Positions 53,563 through 62,638 of a stretch of 64,000 bases of DNA are shown piece by piece. The translations under genes were made by a program, and so were the position numbers. The DNA is from PALSA-505 sp963702235 (GTDB lineage: Bacteria > Actinomycetota > Actinomycetes > Streptosporangiales > Streptosporangiaceae). Position 1 is the first letter of the stretch. Each line of letters starts with the position of its first letter. The DNA lies in the NCBI GenBank assembly GCA_963702235.1, contig CAVPBZ010000005.1, positions 1 through 64,000 on the forward strand, in the 5' to 3' direction. A model generated the notes under the pieces. The model made no database searches, had not been told where the DNA came from, and was given only the letters and a program-made list of their open reading frames with translations.

Positions 53563-54873
53563 TCATCGCGCGCCGCCACCGGCCTGGACCGGCAGAGCCA
53601 GGCACTCCTCGAGGCTGGCGTTGTCGAACTTCCGCTCTACATAGGACAGCGATGCGAGCAGCCCGGCCGCCGTGAGCTCGGTGGATCCCGCGGGCCGCAC
53701 CAGGTGGCGGATCGGCATCGACCCGGTGCTGGACCACTGCAGCCGGCCCGTGCCGTCGATGCAGCTGCGGGTACGGCGAGCATTGTCCGGGTGCAGGCAG
53801 TAGGGGACGTCGAGGTAACCGGACCGGAACGCGTCGGCCAGTGCCCGGCCGAGATCCTGTCTGAGTCCGGCCACCGCCTCGACCAGCGCCCGCGCCTCGG
53901 CGTAGATGCCGGTGTCCTCGGCATCGCCGGCGGCCGGCTGGCGCCACTCCGCGGCGGCGGCCGCCGCCGTCTGCAGCGCGCTCACGTTGTCGGCGATGGA
54001 CGGGATCCGGTACGCCTCGGCGGCCGTCTTCACGATCAGCCGGGCCGCGCCGGTCCGCACCGACAGCCGGGCGGCCTCCGCCAGCAGTCGGCTGGCGCCG
54101 CCCGGGGTACGGGGATACACGCCCATGTAGGCGTAGACGACGACGTGCCAGTCCACGCCGGGCAGCCATTCGGCAGCCAGCCGCCGCAACGCCAGCACCG
54201 CCTCGGCGTCCTGGTCCGGGCTGGTCTGCTGCGCGTAACTGAGCGAGACGCTGCGGATCCCGTGCTGGCAGAAGAACATGCACTCGAGCACGCTCATCGC
54301 GACCAGCAGGCTGGGCGGGCAGAGCTGTCCCATCAGGCAGCCGCCGAAGGTCTCCAGATGCGGTTCGGTGCCGGTCTCCCGGAGCTGGGCCAGCAGCTCG
54401 CAGGACCGGGCCCAGCTGCGGATCGATGCGGCCAGCGGCTCGCGGCTGTAGGGCAGGCAATAAGACACCGGGCCGCCTTCGGTCGCGTGCAATCCGGCGC
54501 CGATCAGCGCGCCGACGATATGCTCCGGGCGGGGCGAACCGTGCCGGACCTGGACCGGGAAGCCGGGACCTGCCACGCCGTCCAGCACGCCGCGGGTGGT
54601 GGCCGCGTCGTGCGCCACGATGGGATAGCCGTTCAGCTCCGCCCCGGATGCGACCGCCGCCCGCGCGCTGGCGTGGTCCCCTACCCGGGTGTAGCTGTCC
54701 AGGGTGATCGTCCCGACCGTGGTCGCGGCCGCGCGCTTGGTGGCCAGCAGCCCGGCGCGCATCGTCCGCGGGCTGCTCATTCCCATCCGCGGCTGGACGA
54801 CCAGCTCGCCTGCCTGGTGCGCGCGGGCGATGAACCCGCCGAAGGAATTCCGCCAGGCGACCTCGGCGCTCAT
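53563..54873 (-). CDS. glmE: Glutamate mutase (methylaspartate mutase), subunit E
   Basis: 436 aa. With the S subunit it rearranges L-glutamate to L-threo-3-methylaspartate using adenosylcobalamin. Motifs: TLDSYTRVGDHASARAAVASGAELNGYPIVAHD, PVQVRHGSPRPEHIV, ATEGGPVSYCLPYSREPLAASI, ETFGGCLMGQLCPPSLL and CQHGIRSVSLSYAQQTSPDQD. Slightly shorter than fermentation enzymes (~480 aa). ATG 54873 overlaps the S-subunit stop; a GTG two codons earlier is possible. Found in clusters making 3-methylaspartate-derived antibiotics. Confidence 0.92.
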   Translation of the reverse strand: MSAEVAWRNSFGGFIARAHQAGELVVQPRMGMSSPRTMRAGLLATKRAAATTVGTITLDSYTRVGDHASARAAVASGAELNGYPIVAHDAATTRGVLDGVAGPGFPVQVRHGSPRPEHIVGALIGAGLHATEGGPVSYCLPYSREPLAASIRSWARSCELLAQLRETGTEPHLETFGGCLMGQLCPPSLLVAMSVLECMFFCQHGIRSVSLSYAQQTSPDQDAEAVLALRRLAAEWLPGVDWHVVVYAYMGVYPRTPGGASRLLAEAARLSVRTGAARLIVKTAAEAYRIPSIADNVSALQTAAAAAAEWRQPAAGDAEDTGIYAEARALVEAVAGLRQDLGRALADAFRSGYLDVPYCLHPDNARRTRSCIDGTGRLQWSSTGSMPIRHLVRPAGSTELTAAGLLASLSYVERKFDNASLEECLALPVQAGGGAR

Positions 54874-55304
54874 CGGCACACGCTCATCGTCAGCCGTTCG
54901 GTAAAAGCCTGGAAGGCAGCCATCCCGGAGTCCTCCTCGAAGACCGCGTCGAAGCCCGCGGACTCGAGCTGGTCGCGGCTGCGCCGCCCGCCCGGCCCGG
55001 CGATGCCCAGCTTCCCGCCGATGACGACCGGGATGGCGGCCAGTTCCGGCTGAGACCGGATGCGACCGATCAGCCGCATGCCGTCGCGGAAACCGTGCCC
55101 GTTGACGCTGCTGACCACGACGAGGTCAGGCCGGATCCGCAGGCACTCGGTGATCATCAGCTCGTCGGGCATACAGGGGCCGAGGTTGGCCACCTGGTGC
55201 CCGAGCTCGCTGATGGTCAGCTGCAGGAAGACCAGGTTCCAGTTGTGCGAGTCGGATGCCACGCTGGTCACCACGACGGTCAGGCCGCTGGACGGGATGC
55301 ACAT
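54870..55304 (-). CDS. glmS: Glutamate mutase, B12-binding S subunit (variant motif)
   Basis: 144 aa. B12-binding Rossmann fold: VVVTSVASDSHNWNLVFLQL gives DxHxx(N) at residues 18-23, with Asn where Gly is usual; then VVVSSVNGHGFRDGM and IPVVIGGKLG, the SxL/GG-type motifs. Coupled to glmE by ATGA overlap. The symbol here means glutamate mutase S, not glucosamine-6-P synthase. First gene of the operon; the promoter lies in the 105-bp gap shared with the aminotransferase. Confidence 0.9.
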   Translation of the reverse strand: MCIPSSGLTVVVTSVASDSHNWNLVFLQLTISELGHQVANLGPCMPDELMITECLRIRPDLVVVSSVNGHGFRDGMRLIGRIRSQPELAAIPVVIGGKLGIAGPGGRRSRDQLESAGFDAVFEEDSGMAAFQAFTERLTMSVCR

Positions 55305-55409
55305 GTCACACAGGAGTCCTGGCGGCAGCCGGATAGATACACCTGCGGTGCCTGGCCGGCGGATGCGGCGCCAGTATCAAAACGGGGTCAGCCCCGACTC
55401 TGTCCTGAC

Positions 55410-56729
55410 ATGGATCATGACAATCACCGATCGGGGCTGGATACCGTGCTGACAAACCCACGGCAGCCCGGCGAGCTGCGCGCGGAGCCGTTCGCGGACA
55501 ACTATGCCCTCGCCGCGCGCGCGATGGTCGCCTCGGAGATCCGGGCGCTGTTCGCTGTGGCCGCGCGCCCCGAAGTCATCTCGCTGGCCGGCGGGATGCC
55601 CTATCTGTCAGCGCTGCCGCTCGACGTCGTCGGCGACATGGCCGGCGCGCTGATCGCCGGCCGCGGCTCGGCGGCATTGCAGTATTGCACCGCTCACGGT
55701 GACCCTGGCCTGCGCGAGAAGATCTGCGAGGTGATGGAGCTGGAGGGCATCCGCGCGAACCCCGACGACGTCGTGGTCACCGTCGGCTCGCAGCAGGCGC
55801 TGGACCTGACCGCGCGGATCCTCACCGACCCGGGTGACGTGGTTCTGGCGGAAGGGCCGTCCTACGTCGGCGCGCTGGGGGTCTTCGCCTCCTATCAGGC
55901 GGAGGTCAGGCACGTCCAGATGGATGGCGAAGGGCTGATCCCGGAGTCCCTGGAAGACGCCATCCGCCGGCTGGCCGCGGCGGGCCGGCGCGCCAAGTTC
56001 CTCTACACCGTGCCGAACTTTCACAATCCGGCCGGGGTCACGCTGTCGGACCGCAGGCGCGGCCGCATCCTTGACATCTGCGCCTCCGCCGGGCTGCCCG
56101 TCGTCGAGGACAACCCGTACGGGCTGCTGGGCTTCGCCGGAAAACCATCCCGGGCGCTCCGGGCTGACGACCCGCACGGCGTCGTTTACCTCGGCACCTT
56201 CTCCAAGACCTTCGCGCCAGGAGTCCGGGTCGGCTGGGCCGTCGCGCCGCCTGCTGTCCGGGACAAGCTGGTGCTGGCCGCCGAGTCGGCGGTGCTCTGC
56301 CATTCGAGCCTCAGCCAGCTGCTGGTCCGCGACTACCTGAGCAACCAGCCGTGGCGGGAGCACGTCGGCGTCTTCCGCGAGCTGTACCGGCAGCGCCGGG
56401 ACGCGATGCTGGCCGCGCTGGACGCGGTCATGCCCAGCGGCTGCAGCTGGACCAGGCCCGCGGGCGGTTTCTACGTCTGGCTGGGGCTTCCTGACGGGCT
56501 CGACGCCAGGGCGATGCTGCCGCAGGCCGTATCGTCGGGCGTTGCGTACGTGCCGGGGACCGGCTTTTACGCCGACGGCCAGGGCAGGCGGCACATGCGG
56601 CTGTCGTATTGCTTCCCGCCGCCGGACCGGCTCACCGAGGGTATCCGGCGGCTGGCCGGCGTGATCGGGGCGGAGATTGACTTGCGCGACCTGCTGAGTA
56701 CCGCGAGCCGCACGCGGACCCCGGCGTAG
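55410..56729 (+). CDS. PLP-dependent aminotransferase (class I, MocR/2-aminoadipate-type)
   Basis: 439 aa. Fold type I aminotransferase: ISLAGGMPYLSALPLDVV, TVGSQQALDLTARIL, YTVPNFHNPAGVTLSDRRR and the PLP lysine in LGTFSKTFAPGVRVGW. No helix-turn-helix domain, so an enzyme, not a MocR regulator. Likely transaminates 3-methylaspartate or another pathway amino acid. Divergent from glmS. Stop codon lies in the first unit of a 14-bp tandem repeat. Confidence 0.9.
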   Translation: MDHDNHRSGLDTVLTNPRQPGELRAEPFADNYALAARAMVASEIRALFAVAARPEVISLAGGMPYLSALPLDVVGDMAGALIAGRGSAALQYCTAHGDPGLREKICEVMELEGIRANPDDVVVTVGSQQALDLTARILTDPGDVVLAEGPSYVGALGVFASYQAEVRHVQMDGEGLIPESLEDAIRRLAAAGRRAKFLYTVPNFHNPAGVTLSDRRRGRILDICASAGLPVVEDNPYGLLGFAGKPSRALRADDPHGVVYLGTFSKTFAPGVRVGWAVAPPAVRDKLVLAAESAVLCHSSLSQLLVRDYLSNQPWREHVGVFRELYRQRRDAMLAALDAVMPSGCSWTRPAGGFYVWLGLPDGLDARAMLPQAVSSGVAYVPGTGFYADGQGRRHMRLSYCFPPPDRLTEGIRRLAGVIGAEIDLRDLLSTASRTRTPA

Positions 56730-56766
56730 ACCCCGCGGCGTAGACCCCGCGGCGTAGACCCCGCGG
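56725..56766. repeat. Three 14-bp tandem repeats
   Basis: CGTAGACCCCGCGG occurs three times head to tail; the first copy contains the aminotransferase stop codon. Extra copies put additional in-register TAG triplets behind it, since 14 bp is not a multiple of three only some are in frame. Confidence 0.9.
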
Positions 56767-56781
56767 TACGGGCCGCGAAGA

Positions 56782-57048
56782 CTAGAACTCGAGCCGCTCG
56801 CCGGTGGCCGCATCGGTGACCACGATTGCTTCCATCGGGCAGGAGGCAACCGCGTCAGCGACCGCTTCATCCGGCGCGATCTCGGCATTCACCGGGTGCG
56901 ATCGGTAATCCTCGCCGACGCGGAAGTGACCGGCCGCGATCCCGGCACACATTCCCGAGCCGACGCACCGGTCAAGCACAGCCAGCCGCCACGCCGGCGG
57001 CGTACTGTCCGCTCGCGCCGACGGCGCCGGGGGCGAGCTAGCGTCCAT
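56782..57048 (-). CDS. 3Fe-4S ferredoxin (P450 partner)
   Basis: 88 aa. WRLAVLDRCVGSGMCAGIAAGHF and CPMEAIVV are the single-cluster ferredoxin motif with the second cluster Cys position altered, typical of P450 redox partners in actinomycetes. ATG 57048 chosen because GGGAGG sits six bases upstream and it gives normal length; an in-frame ATG at 57144 exists. Divergent from the P450 gene. Confidence 0.9.
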   Translation of the reverse strand: MDASSPPAPSARADSTPPAWRLAVLDRCVGSGMCAGIAAGHFRVGEDYRSHPVNAEIAPDEAVADAVASCPMEAIVVTDAATGERLEF

Positions 57049-57201
57049 GAGGTACCTCCCGTACTCGTCTCGCAGGAATAGAGCGCCGCCGGCGCCGGGC
57101 CAGATACATGCCGTATCTGACGAGCCGTTATCTGGCCTCTTCACCTACAGGGGAACAGCGGAGCGTGGCCCCGCCTTCGCTACCTGTCCAGTGAGGAGTT
57201 C

Positions 57202-58452
57202 GTGATCATGACTACTACGCCGTCGCCGCCCGCAGAGCGGCTGGCCGAGGATTTCATGCAGCAACCCTTCGAGCTCTACGCGAGGTTGCGGGCCGAGGGG
57301 CCCGCCCGCGAGGTCGTGATGCCGCATGGCGCCAAGGTGTGGATCGTGACCCGGTACGACGATGTTCGCGCCTTGCTGACCGATCCGCGCCTCAGCAAGA
57401 ACGGCTGGCGGATGAACGAGATGTTCAGCCGTCACTCTGTCGTGCCCGTCGCGGACGAGGAGCCGGACGGCCCCGGGTTCGACGATGACCTCGCCGCGCA
57501 CATGCTGAACAGCGACCCGCCGCGACACACGCGGCTGCGCACGCTGGTCAGCAAAGCGTTCACCGCGGGGCGGATGGCGGATTTGCGGCCCCGGATCGAG
57601 CAGGTAACCCGGGAACTGCTGGACGCGATGCCCGCGGACCGCGAAGTGGACCTGATCAGCTTCTTCGCGATGCAGCTGCCGGTCACCATCATCTTCGACC
57701 TGCTCGGAGTGCCGCTCGAGGACCGGGACAAGTTCGGGCGGTGGGCGACCAGGCTGGTTGGCGCCGGCCACGATCCCGACGAGGTTGCCGAGGCGTCGCG
57801 CCAGCTCATCGACTACGCGAACGAGCTCATCGCCGCCAAGCGCAGCAGCCCGTACGAGGCGCTGGTCAGTGCTCTGGTGCGGGTCACCGACGAAGGCGAT
57901 CGGCTGACTCAGAGCGAGCTGGTGGCGATGATCTTCCTCCTGGTGATCCCTGGGTCGGAGACCCCGATGAACCAGCTCGGAAACGCGGTGTACCACCTGC
58001 TGACCCACCCGGCCGAGCTGGCTAAGCTGCGCGCGGACGTCTCGCTCATGCCCGCCGCGGTTGACGAGCTGATGCGCTTCGACGGCGCCATCGGGATGGC
58101 GAGCTTCCGGTTCACCGTGGCCGACGTCCCGCTCGGCGACGTGGTGATCCCGGCCGGCGAGATCGTGGTTCTCTCGCTGGGCTCGGCCAACCGTGACGGC
58201 TCGCGTTTCGCTGATCCGGACCGGCTCGACCTGAATCGCCGGCCGCGCGGGGAGCTGGGCTTCGGGCACGGCATTCACTACTGCATCGGCGCGCCGCTGG
58301 CCCGGCTGACCCTGGAGGTCGCGCTGTCGGGACTACTGACCCGGTACCCGGCTCTCCGGCTTGCCGTCGATCCCGGGCAGGTGCGGTGGAAGAGCAGCAC
58401 GCTGGTGCGTGGTCCTGTGGCGCTGCCGGTACTGCTCGGTCCGGAGGCCTGA
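57202..58452 (+). CDS. Cytochrome P450
   Basis: About 416 aa (GTG 57202 or ATG 57208 after GAGGAG). Soluble bacterial P450: heme ligand motif FGHGIHYCIGAPLAR, K-helix AVDELMRFDG (ExxR), and an I-helix VIPGSETPMNQ in which Pro replaces the usual Ala before GxET. DPPRHTRLRTLVSKAFT is standard. Takes electrons from the adjacent ferredoxin; probably hydroxylates an amino-acid or peptide intermediate. Ends eight bases from the convergent binding-protein gene. Confidence 0.94.
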   Translation: MIMTTTPSPPAERLAEDFMQQPFELYARLRAEGPAREVVMPHGAKVWIVTRYDDVRALLTDPRLSKNGWRMNEMFSRHSVVPVADEEPDGPGFDDDLAAHMLNSDPPRHTRLRTLVSKAFTAGRMADLRPRIEQVTRELLDAMPADREVDLISFFAMQLPVTIIFDLLGVPLEDRDKFGRWATRLVGAGHDPDEVAEASRQLIDYANELIAAKRSSPYEALVSALVRVTDEGDRLTQSELVAMIFLLVIPGSETPMNQLGNAVYHLLTHPAELAKLRADVSLMPAAVDELMRFDGAIGMASFRFTVADVPLGDVVIPAGEIVVLSLGSANRDGSRFADPDRLDLNRRPRGELGFGHGIHYCIGAPLARLTLEVALSGLLTRYPALRLAVDPGQVRWKSSTLVRGPVALPVLLGPEA

Positions 58453-58460
58453 CGCCGGGA

Positions 58461-60239
58461 TCAGGCGTAGTACCAGTTCTCCGGGTTGATCAGGCCGTAG
58501 GGGTTCACCGGCTCGAAACCGTGCAGGTTCTTCGCGACGGCCAGCAGCCGCAGCGGGAAGCCCGGTGTCCAGATCACGGGTACCTGCTCCGCGAGGTAGT
58601 CCTGGTACTCGTGCAGCGCGGCCAGGTCGTCGCTGAGCACGGTCTTCTCGATCAGCTCGTCGGCCTTCTCGTCGCTGTAATGGCCGTAGTTGCTGCCCGC
58701 CCCGGTCTTGAACAGCACCTCGCCGGTCGGGTGCCCGTAGAAGGCCCACCCGCCGTTCCAGCATTGCAGCTCCCACAGGTGCGGGTTGTCCGCACCAGCC
58801 TCGGCGTGGTCCTGGCCGACCAGGACCGACCCGTTCAGCTCGTGCAGCCGGAGCTCGATTCCGGCGCTGGCCGCGTCGGCCTTGAACCGCCGCATGAGCT
58901 CCGCCAGCGCGACACGTCCCTCGACGTAGCGCACGGCGAGGGACAGCCTCGCGCCGGCCTCGATGCCCTCGCCAGCACAGCCTGGGCCGGCGCCGGGACG
59001 CACGCACACGGCAGGCGTACGGCTGACGTCCCAGCCGTGCGCGGCGAGCAGCTGGCGCGCCCGCCCGATGTCGAACCGCGTCGGGTCGGTCCGCTGCGCC
59101 GGCGAGAGCTGGCCGCTGTCCGGCACCGCGGGCACCGGCCCGATGGTCCGGTAGCCGTGGCCACCGAAGATGTCACGGATGGCGGCGTCCTGGTCGAGGG
59201 TGCACTGCAGGGCCTGGCGCACGTAAGCCTGCCCGAGGATTCGCCCGGCCATCGTGGGGTTGGCGAAGTTGACGGGCATGTAGTTGATCAGGGAGATCCG
59301 CTGCGGCACCAGCCGGTAGTGCTCGGCCAGCGGATCCGGCTCGATCCCTTCCCGTGCCAGGCCGTGCGGCAGGAAACCCACCTGCAGCGCGCCGGGGCCG
59401 TCCGGGCCGGCCTGCAGCACGCGGTACTGCTGCTCGTCGGAGCTGGTGGGCACCTGACGGAACTCGTCCAGGTACGGCTTGTTCGGGCCGCAGTACCGCT
59501 CGTTCGGCACGAACGTCACCGTTCCGTCGAGCGCAAAGGTCTTCAGCCGCCACGGCCCGTTCACCACGCTCCACACCGGGCTGGACGGCCACCCCGTACG
59601 GAACTCGTTGCTCTCCTGTGTCCATGCGCCGTTCTGCGCGACCAGGTAGTCATAGACGGCGGCGACGTCGGCCAGGTCGGCCGAGGCATTCGCCGGCGTG
59701 TCGTGCGCGGTGCGATCCCAGGCCCTGGGCATGGGCGTGATGAGCGTGAGCTGGTTCATCAGCACCCAGGTCTTCGAGTACGCCTTGTCGAACTCGAAGC
59801 GGACCTTGTCCTCGGCGACCTTCAGGTAGGAGACCAGGTTGTCCGGCAGGTAGCCGGGCGAGTAGCCGCCGTACCTGGCGCTCTTGACGACCATCATGTT
59901 CACCCAGAACATGACGTTGTCCGCGCAGACCGGCTCGCCGTTGGACCACCGCCAGGCCTTGAGGGTCACGGTGACGGCGCGCCCGTCGTCGCTCCACTCG
60001 GGCGGCTCGGCGAGGCTGAGGTCGTAGTCCACGCCTGGCTGGCCGTCTTGGCCAAGCCAGTACAGCGGCCGGTACATCAGCATCTGGAACTCGAACAGGT
60101 TCCTGATGCCCATCCGCTCCGGCGGGGTGAACGGGAAGATCGTGGAGGGCGGGAAGCCGACGTGGCAGGCCCAGCTGGCAGTGCCGCCGGTGACCGGCCG
60201 CGGGCTGCGGCCGCGGGCCACCGCAGTGGACGGTTTCAT
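58461..60239 (-). CDS. Family 5 solute-binding-protein homologue without signal peptide
   Basis: 592 aa. Matches oligopeptide-binding proteins: LFEFQMLMYRPLYWLG, WSDDGRAVTVTLKAWRWSNGEPVCADNVMFWVN, NGPWRLKTFALDG and late VPVIWTPGFPLRL. But the N-terminus MKPSTAVARGRSPRPVTGGTAS has no hydrophobic helix or lipobox and goes straight into the mature fold, and no permease or ATPase gene is near. So it is predicted to be cytoplasmic, perhaps a carrier or binder of the pathway peptide. Coupled to the ATP-grasp gene (ATGA overlap). Confidence 0.85.
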   Translation of the reverse strand: MKPSTAVARGRSPRPVTGGTASWACHVGFPPSTIFPFTPPERMGIRNLFEFQMLMYRPLYWLGQDGQPGVDYDLSLAEPPEWSDDGRAVTVTLKAWRWSNGEPVCADNVMFWVNMMVVKSARYGGYSPGYLPDNLVSYLKVAEDKVRFEFDKAYSKTWVLMNQLTLITPMPRAWDRTAHDTPANASADLADVAAVYDYLVAQNGAWTQESNEFRTGWPSSPVWSVVNGPWRLKTFALDGTVTFVPNERYCGPNKPYLDEFRQVPTSSDEQQYRVLQAGPDGPGALQVGFLPHGLAREGIEPDPLAEHYRLVPQRISLINYMPVNFANPTMAGRILGQAYVRQALQCTLDQDAAIRDIFGGHGYRTIGPVPAVPDSGQLSPAQRTDPTRFDIGRARQLLAAHGWDVSRTPAVCVRPGAGPGCAGEGIEAGARLSLAVRYVEGRVALAELMRRFKADAASAGIELRLHELNGSVLVGQDHAEAGADNPHLWELQCWNGGWAFYGHPTGEVLFKTGAGSNYGHYSDEKADELIEKTVLSDDLAALHEYQDYLAEQVPVIWTPGFPLRLLAVAKNLHGFEPVNPYGLINPENWYYA

Positions 60240-61486
60240 GACTGCTGCACCAGCCGTACCTTAATCCGCCCGGCCAGATCCTGGGCGGCCCGCATGGCGT
60301 CGTCGAACGAGCTGCCGGTGGTGCACAGGAAGCCGAGGATGTTGTTGCCGTGCGGCGGCCGCCAGATCACGTCCCCCGGCCTTGCCGTGATCTTGAGGAA
60401 GAACACCCGGTCGGACTGGGCGACCTCGGGCGGCACGCTGATCTCCTCGACCGTGCCCGGCCTGCTGATCAGGCAGGTTCCGGCGGTGTGGACGCCGGTG
60501 GGCCGGTACTGCGTGACCAGCGGCCGCACCCCGCAGGCGGCGTCAACTGCGGCCCGGATCGGGCAGTAGCCGGCGCTGATCCTGGAGAAGTAGTCCAGCC
60601 CGCCGCCGCCGGGCCGGACGGCGATCTCCAGCAGGTGCGGCTCACCCCGGTGGAAGCGGACCTCGGCGTGCAGCACGCTCTGCCGTATGCCCTGGGCGTG
60701 CACGGCCGCGGTGACGACGCGGTGCACGGCCGCCACCTGATCGCGGCCGAGGGACGTCGGCGCGTGATGCACGTCGTCGTCGAAGGTCGTGCCCTCGACC
60801 GTGACCCGGTCGACGATCGAGCCCAGGTACACCTCGCCGTCCCAGGCCACACCCTCCATGAGGATCTCCGGGCCGTCGAGGAAGGACTCGATGAGCAGGC
60901 CTTCCGGGCCGAGGTCCAGGCCGTCTGGCTCCATCGTGAACCACGACATCCGCTGGATGCCGTCGAGCGCCTGGCCGAACCGCCGCCGCAGATCCTCGGG
61001 GCCGTCCAGCCGGAACACGAAGTTGCTCGCGGCGCCCAGGGTCGGCTTGAGTATGACCGGGTAGCCGAATTCCGCGGCCGCCTCCAGCGCGGCCAGCAGG
61101 TCTGGCACCAGCCGGAACCGGGGCCGCGGGATGTCCGCCCGCTCGTGCGCCCGGCGCATCAGCAGCTTGTTCCGGCTTGTCCGGGCCGCATCGACGCCGA
61201 TGCCGGGCAGGCCGAGCGCCGCGGCGACCGCGGCGACCGTCAGCACCCCCGATTCGGAGAACGTGAGCACGCCGTCGAAGCGCTCAGCCGCGTGCCAGGA
61301 CCGGGCCGCCGCGATGATGTCATCGATGTGCTTGGACCCGGCGATCCGGTACCGGCTGGCTGGCCAGTAGCCGGGATCGCCCAGGCCGTTGAGAACGTAG
61401 AGGCCGGTGCCGGACTGCTCAACCTGACGGTAGCGGGACAGGTAATAGGTCGCGTTCTGCACGGCTTCCAGCGCGAGAACCTTCAC
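60236..61486 (-). CDS. ATP-grasp carboxylate-amine ligase
   Basis: 416 aa. ATP-grasp fold of the L-amino-acid-ligase type: FDGVLTFSESGVLTVAAVAAALGLPG, TSRNKLLMRRAHERADIPRPRFRLV, GYPVILKPTLGAASNFVF and the metal/ATP site HLLEIAVRPGGGGLDYFSRIS. It would form an amide between amino acids. Starts overlap the FAD oxidase stop (ATGA). With no NRPS nearby this enzyme is a good candidate for the peptide-bond-forming step. Confidence 0.9.
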   Translation of the reverse strand: MKVLALEAVQNATYYLSRYRQVEQSGTGLYVLNGLGDPGYWPASRYRIAGSKHIDDIIAAARSWHAAERFDGVLTFSESGVLTVAAVAAALGLPGIGVDAARTSRNKLLMRRAHERADIPRPRFRLVPDLLAALEAAAEFGYPVILKPTLGAASNFVFRLDGPEDLRRRFGQALDGIQRMSWFTMEPDGLDLGPEGLLIESFLDGPEILMEGVAWDGEVYLGSIVDRVTVEGTTFDDDVHHAPTSLGRDQVAAVHRVVTAAVHAQGIRQSVLHAEVRFHRGEPHLLEIAVRPGGGGLDYFSRISAGYCPIRAAVDAACGVRPLVTQYRPTGVHTAGTCLISRPGTVEEISVPPEVAQSDRVFFLKITARPGDVIWRPPHGNNILGFLCTTGSSFDDAMRAAQDLAGRIKVRLVQQS

Positions 61487-62634
61487 GATGCGAGCTCCTT
61501 TCCGGCGGCGGCCAGCTGCCGCGGCTGGTCGATCGAATCCAGGCCGGTCGGGCGCGGCGTCCGCCCCAGGGCCCGGTCGGCGATGGTGCTGGCGATCAGC
61601 GGGGCGAGCTTGAAGGACATCCCGCCGCAGGCCGCGTACGCCCAGACCGTCCCGTCGCCAGACGCGGCGAGCAGCGGCCCGCGGCCGGTGCTCGCCGCCA
61701 GGTAATAGCCGTCGGTGGCGCCGGTCACGGCCGCCGGGTCGAAGCCGGGGAGCAGCCCGCTGAAGTGGTCGATGAGCTGCGCCCGCCAGTGCCAGGGCGT
61801 GATCCGGTCGGTGATCGCCACGACCGCGCGGCAGGCGCTGGCCGCGCTCAGCCGTACCCGCGTGTCAGCCACCGGCGGCATCAGCCAGGCGCCTTGCTCC
61901 GTGCCGATGGCCGGTATCGCCGGCAGGCAGGCCCAGGCCGCCCAGGACGGCCGGGGGAGGTAGGACAGCACGCTCTGCCGGTACAGCGTGAGCTCGTCGC
62001 CGAGCGCGGCTGGCAGCAGGTCACGAGACCACGGCCCGGCCGCGACGATGACCCGGTCGCCGGCCAGGACAGTCCGGTCCGCCAGCCGCACCGTTCCGGC
62101 ATTGCCGACCTCCGTCACCCGGCGGCGCGGGTAGACGCGCACGGCCGGCTGAGCGCGCAGCCACCGGGCCAGCGCCGCCAGCGCACGGTCGGCGAGCACG
62201 ACGCCCGCGGCCGGCTCGGCGACGGCTGCCAGCCGGGCCGGGAACCGGATCTGCGGGTACCGTACGGCAAGCTCGCCGGGCGACAGGGCCCGCGCGGTCT
62301 CCGGGGACAGGCCCGGTGCGGCCGAGCCGAGCAGGGCGAGGCTGCCCGCCACCTCCTCGGCAGGCATCGCGGTGAGTGAGCCGATCCGGTGGTAGAACCG
62401 CGCGCCGGCCCGCCGCTCGACGTTCCGCCAGCTCGCCTCCGCGCGGGCCGCTGCCCGGGTCAGCGCCGCGTCGCCGCGATGCAACGCCCGGACAACCCGC
62501 TGCCGGTCATGCGACGTGGCCCGCGGGGACGGAATATCGTCGCGGTCCACCAGCTCGACCTGGGCCCCGGCGCGGACGCACTCCATGGCCGTGAGCAGGC
62601 CGATCACCCCGGTGCCTACCACGACGATCCGCAT
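61483..62634 (-). CDS. FAD-dependent amine/amino-acid oxidase (DAO/sarcosine oxidase family)
   Basis: 383 aa. Dinucleotide-binding IVVVGTGVIGLLTAMECVRAGAQVELVDRDD at the N-terminus and the C-terminal AACGGMSFKLAPLIA, equivalent to the GxSGHGFK motif of sarcosine-oxidase/NikD relatives. The Cys that holds FAD covalently in that family is not obvious (that area reads TGATDGYYLA), so FAD is probably non-covalent. Could oxidise an amine to an imine. Four bases after the MetRS-like gene. Confidence 0.88.
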   Translation of the reverse strand: MRIVVVGTGVIGLLTAMECVRAGAQVELVDRDDIPSPRATSHDRQRVVRALHRGDAALTRAAARAEASWRNVERRAGARFYHRIGSLTAMPAEEVAGSLALLGSAAPGLSPETARALSPGELAVRYPQIRFPARLAAVAEPAAGVVLADRALAALARWLRAQPAVRVYPRRRVTEVGNAGTVRLADRTVLAGDRVIVAAGPWSRDLLPAALGDELTLYRQSVLSYLPRPSWAAWACLPAIPAIGTEQGAWLMPPVADTRVRLSAASACRAVVAITDRITPWHWRAQLIDHFSGLLPGFDPAAVTGATDGYYLAASTGRGPLLAASGDGTVWAYAACGGMSFKLAPLIASTIADRALGRTPRPTGLDSIDQPRQLAAAGKELAS

Positions 62635-62638
62635 CGGG

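Noticed and set aside
51224..54460. Single giant fusion protein joining glmE-region sequence, AsnA-like and GltB-like parts
   Set aside because: The N-terminal third is out of frame with glmE, and the join between the other two arises from a one-base frameshift; an ATGA start/stop overlap marks the true boundary.
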